The notes below the pieces were generated by a model, which saw only the letters and a program-made list of their open reading frames with translations, was not told the origin of the DNA and ran no database searches. Positions 1 through 12,400 of a DNA stretch of 64,000 bases are shown here, in pieces. Both the position numbers and the translations under genes were made by a program. The DNA is from Saccharina japonica (lineage: Eukaryota; Sar; Phaeophyceae; Laminariales; Laminariaceae), in contig MEHQ01000140.1 in NCBI GenBank assembly GCA_008828725.1, positions 799,072 to 863,071 on the forward strand, read 5' to 3'. Each line of letters begins with the position of its first letter. Position 1 is the stretch's first letter.

Positions 1-3000
1 GGACCACGCCCCCTCGCTCAAGCCTCGGGGGAAACACAAAGACTGTCATGTGTGCCAACGCCGGACCAGCTGAGTACAACTACGACGAGACCGTGTCTAC
101 GCTAAGGTAGGCTAAAAGTACTATTTACGGGGGAACGTAGTGTTGATAGTAGTAATCAGACCCGAATATGGTGTGCCGGCATAGGGGGATGCCTGGTTTT
201 TTGGCCCATCGTGGGTTCTGATTTATCTTACTACAATAGCCCATCCGTAATACGTACTGCAGAGCACACTAAGTGCCAGCGTGGAGGCAACCTACTCCGA
301 GGACTCGCGTTAACTTTTTTTTTCTACGTTGCATTTATGGGCTGTGTTCTGTGGTGGAAGAGGTGCTTACATCGCCCCCCTCCCCCCTCTACTGTGAATG
401 AAGCTCCCATGGACTTTTGGGTGGTGGAACCGGCACGCAAGGTTAACGGCAAACCTGGGCGGCAGGTCTAAAGCTTATGTGGTGTTAGTAGTATAATGAT
501 GATCGCGTGTACCATCCGACATTGAATTGTGCAGCATGACCTTCAACGTTTGATCACTCATAAAACGTTCCCAAGAATGAAGAAGGCAACCCAGGGAAAC
601 CAAAACATACAAAAAACAATATATATACTCGTATGAAAAAGTCTATATAACTCCTTTTGTTCTCTACCTACTCCCGGCTCAACATCATCTGTTATTGTGT
701 TCTTGCTCGGTAGGTACGCTAATCGCGCCAAGAACATCAAGAACAAGCCGAAGATCAACGAGGACCCCAAGGATGCCATGCTCCGAGAGTGAGGAAAAAT
801 ATGTTGACTACATAGCAATAGTCCTATCATGTCGTCGGGGGAAGAGAAAATAACGCCGAAATGCCTCCACACGCGATGGCATGCGAGAGAGTTTATGGCT
901 GGGGGAGGCGTGAAGCGTGAAGCCACGTTTTCGTATATACAGAACATGAAACGATACCCTCGATTTGACTGCCCCGGGTGTGAAACCCGTAAGTAATAGA
1001 CAAAACGTGTCTCGCCGCCACTCGCAAAAATGTATAATTGTTCGGCGTCAGTTTCATGGGCAGACCCAATCGGCTAACTCTGTCCCAGACGAACCCTACT
1101 TACCCCTAAATTGCCTCAACATACCGAGGCAGAAATGTCCGTTTGGTCGGCTACTTGTTGCACTGCTTGTGGTTTGATTCGCTACGTGTTTCGGCGCGTT
1201 TTGTTGGGTGGCCTAGAGCTACGGCAGCACTCCGACACGCACTTCTTACACGACAGTTTTTCACGGGCAACCTTGAGTTTTTTTTTTTTCTTGTCTTTTT
1301 CCTCTGGTGGGTGCTTAAAAAACAAAAGCTAAGCGTACCAAAAATTCACTTCGCATATACCTTGTGCCGTGCGCCAATTGAACTCGGTTGCACGTACGTG
1401 TTGTAGAACATAACGTTGCTGCCGTGGCATGCTTGTACGGTTGGTGTGGCAACGGCACATAGCGCGAACTGCCTCGGCCTCGGCCGCGTGGCTATTGTCG
1501 ACACACCCTTGCCTAGTATTGCTGTATTTTGACACACTGGCACCTTTTCCCGACCCGTCTCGACCCAACCCGACCCGACCCGACCCGACCCGACCCGACC
1601 CGACCCGACCCGACCCGACCCGACCCGACCCGACCCGACCCGGCGGGTCTCACGCAGGTTTCAGGAGGAGATCCAACGGCTTAAGGATCAGCTGGCTGGG
1701 CAGGGTGGTTCTGTCGACGGTGACGGAGAGCCTGGCCAGGTAAAACAAAACACGCGGGGAAGGGTTGAGGCTATCCCGGGAGCTGAACAGAAAGGGTGCC
1801 TGTTCAGACACACCTTATAATGTGTCCTTGTACGTAAGTAAACACACAATGCTGAATCTCCCGGCGAACGAAATGGCCCTCCCCTTTGTACCTCGTGCCG
1901 ACCATCAATTCTAAAACGTGTGTACATGGCACCCTGCTACACCCTGTTCCGGTGGTGGTATGGCAGGGCCTCGGGTCGATTCGAGGCGGCCAAGGAGGCA
2001 AGGTCGTAGGCGTGAGCGAGGAGGAGTTGATTAAGCTGCAGGACGACGCCGACCGCAGAGAGAAGCAGCTGAAGCACCAGGTATTTCGATCGGGCGACAC
2101 CACGCAGTGACGCGTCCGGGCGCAGTGCGGCACTGTCTCTGCTGTCGTTGCTGCTACCGCTGAGCGTGATTTGCGATGACAAACCCCCCTTTCCCCCGCG
2201 GTAGGATATGTGCTCCGTCTTGAAAGGCATGCGTGGTCGATGGTCAAATGATTCACAGGCAGGCAACAAAATGAGGACCCCCCCCCAAAAAACAAGTAGT
2301 AGTAGTAGTAGCCGCTGTGTTCTCAAGGCTAGGTTTTGGGGGGAAGGCGCGGTACGACGAGGAGCTTCCCCACCAACAGCTAGTTTTGTTTTGTTTTGTT
2401 GTGCACTCGACAGGAGGCGTGACTCCTCGCCCCCTCCCTCGCTCCAAGCAGCCCCCCCCCTCCCCCCTCCTTGGTACCGTGCGGAATAGGCCACAACCCT
2501 CTCGTGCCAATTAGCCGAGCCCCGTGAGGGACCTATGCTATAACGAGCAACAAACTAATACGAGTGCGACGTTATCAAAATCAAGCGTCTATACGTATAT
2601 GATCGTGCTGCGCGCGTGCGTGTGGCGCAGCCCCTTTTGCAGGTTTCCCCCCTTGTGGAGGCGTTTTTTTGAACAAATGTAGCACACCACTACTGTACGA
2701 AGTCGTACCGAATTGAGAGATTGTCGACACCTTGTGGGGTTTGCTACATATATACATGCATTTTTTCAATATCTCCACAAGGATATTTTTTATCCCCGCA
2801 TTGTGCAAGGGGGGGGGGGGGTGTACTCATGTCGTGCACCACCGTAATCGTATGACCATAGACCCTCGTATCCCTACAATGCCGGGACGGAGCACGTTGG
2901 GTTTTCACCAACCAGGTAGACATTGCTTGCACCAAGCGCGAAGCGCCGTGAGGTATTGGGCGAGTCGCGTGGAGGGTGAGGGGGGGGAGGGGGAGAGGGG

Positions 3001-6000
3001 GAGGTTCCGGCCACCTGATGCTACGTTGCGGTTCGTACACACACACGCACACCTTACCCCCCCCCTCCGGAAGCTACGTACGGTTGCTTCATGTGGCCGA
3101 CCTTTTTAGTAACAGCTGCCCTTTTCTTGTTTTCGACATGTTTTTCGTTTCTTGAAAGAAGTCCCAAAATTATCTCCTCCCCCTCCTCCTCCTCCTCCTC
3201 CTCCTCCTCCTCCCCCTTCTCCTCCTCCCCCTTCTCCCCCTCCTACTCGTTTTCGTTTTCGTCCGTGTGCCAGGCGGCGGAAGACATGAAGAAGCTCCTC
3301 GATGCCCACGCCAAGACGGCCGAAGAGCGGCAAGTCCTCAGCGAGAGGCTGGAGAGCGAGGCGGTGGAAAGACGAGGCATCGAGAAAACGAAAGGGATGC
3401 TTCTGGGGAAGCTTCAGGCCATGGAGGCCAAGCTTATTCAGGCAAGAATGCAAAAACACAAAATAGTGATAAGCCGGAATAAGCGTCATGATGGANCCGC
3501 TTGCGATGTTTTTTTTGTCGCCCATGTATCCCTATCTATCTTCACGTCAATGGGACGACAGTGGTCGGTGTCCAGTGGTGTGTGGGAAGCGCGTACAACG
3601 TTGCCGTACTATTTATGTAGGCATTACAGCAGTACAGTGCAGTGCAGTACAGTACAGTACCTGTAGTCTCGGCCGGGGGTTGGGAGAAGCGGTACGCGAG
3701 CTAGGCGAGGCGCGTTGCGATACCGAATGCCCCCTAACGCACACCCCCTCCGTTTCGATATGTCAAAGCTTGTGTGCATACGTGCGTGCGCCGAAGGTGG
3801 TGCGCGAGTCAAAACGGGGCGCGCTGTGCGCTTATGTCCTGTGTCCGTCGAAGGGAGCTACTATTTAATAGTAGTTACCGACGAACAACACAGCTCACAT
3901 CCTCCTCCTCCTCCTCCTCCTCCTCCTCCCCCTTCTCCTCCTCCCCCTTCTCCCCCTCCTACTCGTTTTCGTTTTCGTCCGTGTGCCAGGCGGCGGAAGA
4001 CATGAAGAAGCTCCTCGATGCCCACGCCAAGACGGCCGAAGAGCGGCAAGTCCTCAGCGAGAGGCTGGAGAGCGAGGCGGTGGAAAGACGAGGCATCGAG
4101 AAAACGAAAGGGATGCTTCTGGGGAAGCTTCAGGCCATGGAGGCCAAGCTTATTCAGGCAAGAATGCAAAAACACAAAATAGTGATAAGCCGGAATAAGC
4201 GTCATGATGGATATGGCATTGGAGTTGTCCATTCGAGTCCGGTGATGCTGCTGCCGGGGAGAGCCAAAGATAGTTGAACCGATAAGCACCGGTGGCATGT
4301 GTACATTCCACTACGTGGTGCATATATTTACGTACACAGCTAGCCCGTTGTAGGTAAGCCGCCCAGTTTCAGCACCGGCTCATTCATGGGACCCAAATAT
4401 CGCTGCTCAGAGTGGTCGCTTGCCTCCGAAAAAAAACGCTTCAAAATACACCTTTGAAACACGTGCTCCACGCCACTGTAGCAAAGTAGCAAAACACACC
4501 AGGTAGGAGACATGGAAGGGAGAAATGAAGGGTAGAAAGGGGCGGAGATCAGGAAAGGGCAAGCGCGTGGCTGCTCATCACTGGGAGAACCCCCTTACTT
4601 CCGAATCGCACGCGCGTCGGGCAGAGCTTTGGCGTGCCATTTGAGATAAACACCAACCAAGATTTGAAAAACAAATGGTGTGTTTTAGTGCCTGCAGCGC
4701 CTCCACAGCCATGCACTCACTTCTTCCCCCCCCCATGGTCATACGCCAATCACTGCATGGGCTAACTTTTAGCGGTCACCATGGCAGGCGGTCGAGTTAG
4801 ATCATTTGTACGGGGTGGAGAAGCTTAACTCCGCCCAAGGGGGGATAGTCGTATCACGTAGTGTGTACACGGTGAGGCGCCCACGAGGCAGTTACATAGT
4901 ATCTATACCCTTTGCTGTATCTGGAAGTGGCCACACCGGAAAAAAATTGAATTGATTCGACGCTGTCATCTATATGCAAGAAAGCCCGCCTCACAAAGCG
5001 GTCGTAAGTAGGTTACAGCTCACCCTTCACGCAACTCGTCGTACACCTCACGCCGCTTCGTGCTTGGTGCAAGCAATGCCTGTCTGGTCGGTGAACACCC
5101 GACGTGCCCCGTCCCGGCATTGTAGGGATGCGAAGGTCTATATATGGTCATACGGTTACGGCCATGCAGTACCCCTCCCCCCTCCCCCTCCCCGCCACCG
5201 CCGCCGTTTCGCTGTTGGTCGTTGTGACCAGGGTGGAGAGATCTTAGATAAAGCACAGCGGCAAGAGGCAGAATTACGCCAGGCGCAACACGAGCTGGAA
5301 CACAGAAGAGATCAGGAGACGTCGCTTGTGAGACAACACACACAGCATCCAAGTAGGGGTCCCCCTCTAGTAGTGCCGGTTGCTCGCTACATATAGTGCC
5401 CGTGGAATCGCTTGGCACAAATAAATGAGATTCACCCAGTGTGGTATATAGTGTGCGGAGTAGTTAGTGTCGGTTGTCCGCGACAGTGCCGGTATTGTTG
5501 GCTGGAGCACACCTGCACTATGCAGGGACCACTACTCGTATAGAGGGACCACTACTTGTATACGATTACCCCCGCTGCTTACCGCTGGGCTGAAGACGAT
5601 TGATGATGGAACACATACATATATATACATCGTCATAACGCCTCGTTTCGCTGCAAAAAAGCGCTTCGCCTTGTCTTTTATGGAGTTTTATGGAGGCACC
5701 ACTTCATACCGTTTGTGCTGCGTTGGCTTGTATAACCCTACTCCCGCTGCAAGAAACCATCCCGCACAAAATCTAAAGTACTTTGACGCATGCTAAGTTG
5801 GGGGTGACGTACGTCCGTCTGTCCGTCCGTCCGTCCGTCCGTCCGTAAGAAGTTTTCGGCCGAAATATTTTCGACTGGCTTAACACGCTTAAGACACACC
5901 TTAACTGAAGAACTACAGTATACGAATAGCCCGGCATCATCCCATCTGTGTTGACACGACATTTTTCGTTAGCAGCACCTGCATGTAGGCCGTCGGGTTA

Positions 6001-6392
6001 AGCCTGCAGGTTTCCTAAAAAAAAAGAGGCAGTTTTGGGGTGAGGTATGGAGCTCTTTTTGAGAAGTCAGGCGCACCAGAAAAATGAGGTATTGTACGTA
6101 ACCCTATCGTACATAGCGTTCGTCGCTTCGTCACCAAAAATGGCTGCAGGTACTGAAGGGGGGGAGGAGTGCGTGCTCACGAAGCGTTGGATTGTGGGGC
6201 ACTGATTAAACAAAAAAACAACCGGACGACAGAGGGAAGCTATCCCCACTGTTTCCGCCCAGTCGCGCCCATACGCGTCTTAATATCGTTTCGTTCGGTA
6301 GGACGCGCACGCCTTTTGTTGTTGTTGTTGTTGTTGTTGCCGCCTAGCCACGCACGCACAACCAGAACCAGCAACGATTCGACGATCCAGTG

Positions 6393-6451
<59 letters not shown>

Positions 6452-9400
6452 GGTAGAGATTGGCCGGTGGCGCGTTTGCCAAAACAGAAAGGAAGCGTCC
6501 GAGATTGCCACGGACAGTAGGCGTTTTGCTAGAGGCAGATGGTCAGATTGTCTTTTCGCAGGCATCCAAGCGGGTGTCTCCGAAAAGCTACTCCAAAGAA
6601 TGCCGAGCTCCTTGTTCACCCTGTAGATTTCTTCCACCGTAAAAACCCTTTTTGAATGGTGATTTTGCGTTTTTTGCTGTGCATGGACGTTCAATCTTCT
6701 CCTGTGTTCTCCTCCTCCTCCTCCTCCTCCTCCTCCTGGGTGTCCCGATTTATTTTGAAAGCACACCGAGCTCATTGCAACCCTCTCGTAGTTTCTTCCA
6801 TCGTACGATCCCTTTTTGAAACGGTGATTACAGTAGTAGCGTTTTTGCTGTGAATGGATGGGGCGTCTCAGCTTATTATCTCTTGTGAACCTCCTTCCTG
6901 GACGTAACGCGCAGGCCCGTGAGCTGGCAGAGAAGGAGGAGGGCATAACCGAGCTCAACCGAGAGTTCAGGGACATGGAGGAAGAGGTGTGACGTGTAAT
7001 ATCGCCTTTCCGTTGGTTACCGCACCGTTTGCAATTATAGCGCCATTTCTCGACGCATATATATATAGCACCGTTAGCACAAAACATGTATCAATATCGC
7101 GCTGCTACTGTCCCAGCTATGTAGCCTCGAGCTTGACGAATTAGTGGGGGGGGGGGGGGTCGAGGCGCCTCTTTTTTTGACACCCCCATTAAAGTAGTAG
7201 CGGTGGCATCGTATTTCGTGGGCGCTGCATCTCCGAAGCTGAAGAGGTGTGGTTTCCTCAGTTCATCTTATCAGAGTAAGCATTCCTGTCTAAAATCTAT
7301 GCACTTGCTCCATCAATTTCAAAAATAATACCTGGTAAAGCATCATCCCACTTGTTGATACCTCGTTTTGGAAGAAAAATACCACACCAGAAGTTCGGTT
7401 CGTCGCCAACGAAAGTTGTACGTCTTTTTGTCGGCGTCTTTTTGTACGCGGAGTCGCAGCAAAAATGAACTTATCGCCGACGCGGATTAGCTCGATGTTG
7501 TTTGTTTTGTACCTGGCGTTCGTTAAACTTGTCACGTAGACGGCACTCCGGAACATTCGTTCATGTCTTGGTGTTCGTTAAATTTGCCGTGTACGGACGG
7601 CGTTCCTCTGTACTGTCATTCTGTGAAGATTCGACAAATTCGACTCTCGTCACTTCACGTTTCGTGCTTAGCGCTTCGTGCTTAGCGCTTCGTGCTTAGC
7701 GCTTCGTGCTTAGCGCTTCGTGCTTAGCTCTTTGTGCCTAGCGCTTCGTGCTTACCGCCTCGCGCTTAGCGCTTCGTGCTTAGCGCTTTGTGCTTAGCGC
7801 TTCGTGTTTACCGCCTCGCGCTTGGTCTTGTGGCATGATCTCTACAAGAAGAGCGAATGCCGCGCAAAGAGGTTTGCGCAGGCCGGGTGATGCGGCTGGT
7901 TTGAGTAGTGACACCCGCATTCGCGCACGACCGTGATTTTGCACACGACAACGAAACGGTCGATCAAACAAAGCTAACGCCATCATACCGGGTGGTCGAT
8001 GGGTAGAATTGTGAACACAAAGGAGCTCAAGACGCTGTGGGTTAGCGCAGGCCGGGTGACGCGGTTGGGTTTGAGTAGTGACACCCGCATTCGTACAAGA
8101 CTGGAACTTTTTTCACACGACGACGACGAAACGGCCGACAAGACGAAGCTAACGCTATCATTATACCCTGGTGGGCGGTAGGTGGAAGTGAAGACGAAGA
8201 AGCTCAAGAAGCTGTGGAGCAAGTACCAGACGGCCCACCGCGAAATCAAGGACATCCAAGAAGAGTTCCAGCAGGAGAGGTCCGATATGCTCGACACCAT
8301 CCGAGAGCTTACCAGGCAGCTCAAGCTGAAGGAGGTTTGTGTCTGCGTGTGCTTAACATTGGCGTAAAGGTTTAGATGCACAAAAAGATGGAGACAGTAG
8401 TGCGCTCGTACACCGTCGCTTCATGTACCGAGACGGGTGCCACAACAGTTATGATGTTGTTTCGTTCCAGACAATGAAATGGAAACCCCACCATTGAAGC
8501 GGTTCGTCAAAAAGTTTGGATTCAGTGACACCGCGAGATTCGGGTTGTATGGGGTCGAAATCCGAAACCAGGATGATCGCGAACGCCAAAAAGGGGCTCG
8601 ACTTACCACCTGGTCGGCAACAACAGACCTCCTTTCGAGGGAAAGCAGGCGTAAAAAGTTTAATGGACTCAATGTCAGCAGGCAATGCCAGGTGTGCTTT
8701 CGAGCATTGGCAACGATCTGCGACAATCCTTGCCACAACAACCAAAAACAGTACTGCATCGAGTAACAACCCGCGACCTCGTCTTTAGTGACCGGCATGT
8801 TAGCGTTAGAACCAGGCGGGGGCTTGTCCTGATACGCTTCACCTGATTGTACGCTTCCCCCTCACCCACATGTACATGCAAGAAAGTACGCACAATGTGC
8901 CGAAAGTCCGCCTTCACAAGCGATTCTTACTATAGTATTAACAGGATGCAGCTAAATCCTTCATGCGACTGACCGAACACCTCACGGCGCTTCGGCGCTT
9001 GGTACATACATTCCACAATCCTCCGGTTTCACGAAACCCTCCCACCCACCCACCCATCCACCCACCCACCCACCGTCCGTCAAAACCACCTTTCCCTGAA
9101 TGAAGGTTGTAATCACAAATTTCGTTCCTCCGGAGGAGGTCTCGAACGTCGAACGTCGCGCGCAATGGAACGAGGAGGCGTCCGCCTGGCTCATGCCGAG
9201 GCTGGAGCTTGCGGGGAACTCGATGCGCATGCGAAGGCCGGTCAGCGCCGTGGGCCTTCCCCGACCCGAAACAGAGTACGCGCGGCACAGGAAAGGGTAC
9301 GACTCAAACCCCAGGTGTGACGGCCCCACGTGGTAGCTTATCCCGGTCGGTCGGTCGTGTGCCCCTTTTTCGATGGCATTGTGTGTCGGTCGGTGGTGGA

Positions 9401-12400
9401 GGAAGGGAGGAAGGAGCGGCATGTTGTCGAGGGGTGGCGAAACGTCGTCCGATTGATGGTTTGATGGTCGAGAGGGGGGGGGGGGGTGAGATGATAGAAA
9501 AAAATCGGGGCGTTGAATTGCGACCCCAAACAATACAGATGAACGTTGTTCGTGTACAATACAAGGACACCTAATATCATTAAAAAAAGAGCAGCAAGAA
9601 AGAAGGAAGGTAGGCTGATATTTATTTTGCAGGATATTATTATAAACTAGGGAGCCGTTGAACCTGAAATGAAGTTAGTGCACATATATACGTAGAACGC
9701 CTCCATTCTCGATGTAAGAAATCCAGCCTGAACCAGCCAGCTTTCCTGTTATTTGTCAAGGATGTTCTGTGCCGTATACCATGTCATGGACTTTTATCTT
9801 CGATGAACATGTTACCACCACCAGCGACACATGTTGTGTTACACTCATCTTCGCATTTCTGAAGCTACCACCACGGGGCGTTATTTTGTCCCCGACGACC
9901 TCGTTTTTTACGATAACCTCGTGGCTACGATGACCTTGGCTCCTTGCGTGAAATGCGAAATACCCTCTTCTCTTGGACCTTACCTTTTGTTCTCATGAGT
10001 ATTTCATCATCGCGCTCGACACCGCTTTTTTTTTCGTTTGTTGCGAAAGGTACAAGTACGACAATATCATCGCGCAAGACCTGGATCTGCCAGAGCGCAC
10101 GACTCAGGAGTACGAAGGTCCCGACATGGTGGGTTTCTCCCGGCACTTACCCCCCCCCTATGGTCATACGACTACGGCCATGCATGAACATTATCAAAAT
10201 AAGTACACCCCCCCCCGCGCTTCGCGCTTGTTGCTAGCAATGTCTGCTTGGTCGGTGAAAACGTGACATGCTCCGTCCCGGCATTGTAGGGGTGCGAGGG
10301 TCTATGGTCATACGACTACGGCCGTGCACGATATGAGTACACCCCCCCCCCCCTGCCCCCTCCCGTTGTGCCCTGAATGCGTTTCTGGCAACACCGGTGG
10401 CCGGGATCTCCCTCCCCCCCCTATACATTTTTTTGGGTAAACACGCTCATCTGAAGACATTGAACAATGCAGTAAAACCCCCGTAAGGTGTCGACTATGA
10501 TACCTCTCAAGTTCGCAGGCCTAATGGTGTGCTACATTGTTAAATGTCCCCACAAGGGGGTGTTGTTTTTTACCCCCACTGTTGTGCAAGAAGGGGTGTT
10601 CCGGTTCCGATTCCGGTCGCCTGTGTGATGTTAACCGTAAAAACAAAAGTAAAAAAAAAAAAAGGTGTGGCATGATAATTGTCGGCATCGTGATGTGGGG
10701 TTTGTTTTTGCTGTGCGTTTTCTTTTGTTTGACGCCCCCGGTCCCTCTAAAGTCGCTTCTCGTCACCAAGTTGTACTGACAACGCAGACGCGGCCTGAGC
10801 ACAAGCGTATATCGTGTGTCTGTCGCAGGTGGAAACTATAATGAAACGCTTCGATATATAACATGAACGAAATCATTATTTGGTGTTGTATCGTAGGCTT
10901 TTAAGCATGTGTCCAACGGGGGACGGGTGTCACAGCGATATAGATATAATACAAGCGGCGTGGCGCTCTTTTGAGTTGTATACGTACCCAAAACAGTTGT
11001 CGATTTTTCGACACGTCGGAAATGAGGAGAAGGAGTACTGATATGTTAAGAGTCTGCTGCTACGCGGAGATCTTTTGGAGACCTTTGAAGGAGATAATGA
11101 TTCGCCGTCACTCGAAGCATACGTTTACAGCATATGTGTGTATGCTTTGATTTACCGCGTTGCGGTGGTATTTTTACTTGTAGTACCTGTTAGGTGGTGT
11201 CCTCGCCCAAACAATGAGCAACCCTCGTCGCCTTGCCTTTTCATTGTTTTGTCGTCTCCAGTCTTTTGATTGGCTCAACCATTCATTGTAATCAGCCGTT
11301 TTATTTTCATCAAACCAAAATGAGAGGACTCTTGTTATCCCCTATCCCCCCCCCCTATAAATATACCGGTATGATATATTTATAGGTTGGGTTGGCGTCG
11401 GTTGGCAACGACGCTGTAAAACACGCCACTCGCTGCGTGAGCTAGACAACCAGGGTGCCGTTTTTTTTTGTTATTTTTTTTGGCGGTCACCAAAGCTGGC
11501 GGTCGAGTAGATCATTTGTGCGGGGTGGAGAACCTTTGTTCCGCACAAGGGGAATGGTCGTATCACGTAGTGTTAATATGGTAAGGCGTCCGCGAGGCAG
11601 TTACATAGTAAAACCCATTGCTGTCTCCGGAAGTGGCCACACCAGAAATTAAATTTAACTCATTGAAGCTGTCGTCCATATGCAAGTCCGCCTCAGAGGC
11701 GGTTCTTAGCAGGATGCAGCTCACCCTCCATGCGACTCGCCCAATACCTCACGGCGTTTCGCGCTTGGTGCAAGCAATGTCTGCCTGGTTGGTGAAAACC
11801 CAACGCGCTCCGTCCCGGCATTGTAGGGATGCGAGGGTCTATGGTCATATGACTACGGCCGTGCACGACATGAGTACACCCCCGCCTGCGTCTCGAAAGG
11901 GATGCGTGGTCAATGGTCAAATGACTAAGGCAAGCAACAAATGAGTACGCCCCCCCCCCCCCTCGGTCGGATTGCGCCTCGTCGTCTCGTGTTGTCCCAT
12001 CCCACCGATCTGTGTTTTGACGAGGACAACAAGAAAGAACACGAAAAAAACTTCCAGCCAAAACGGAGCAGATCATACACGCACGCGTAGATATGTATGC
12101 ATATGTGAGGGGCGATGACAAGAAGAAGAGTAAACAAAACCTCTTTTTTTCACCAGGTGTCTTATATGTTGTCATATCTACGTCGTAGCGTAGATATGTA
12201 TGCATATATATGTAAGGGCAATGACAAGAAGAAGAGTAAACAAACCCTTCTTGTTTTTTACCAGGTATCTTCTATATTGTCATATCTACGTACGTAGCGT
12301 GCGTAGATATGTATGCACATATATGTGAGAGCAATGATAAGAGTAAACACACCTTTCTGTTTTTTAACAGGCATCTTATATGTTGTCAAATCTACGCAGC

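Larger units (their letters stand above)
3185..4211 (+). repeat. 716-bp-offset direct duplication around a kinesin-2 exon
   Basis: About 3185-3495 recurs at 3901-4211, covering the (CCT)n tract, intron end, whole exon and 54 nt of the next intron. The first unit stops exactly at the N at 3496. Between the units (3497-3900) lies unique intron sequence. Confidence 0.9.
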
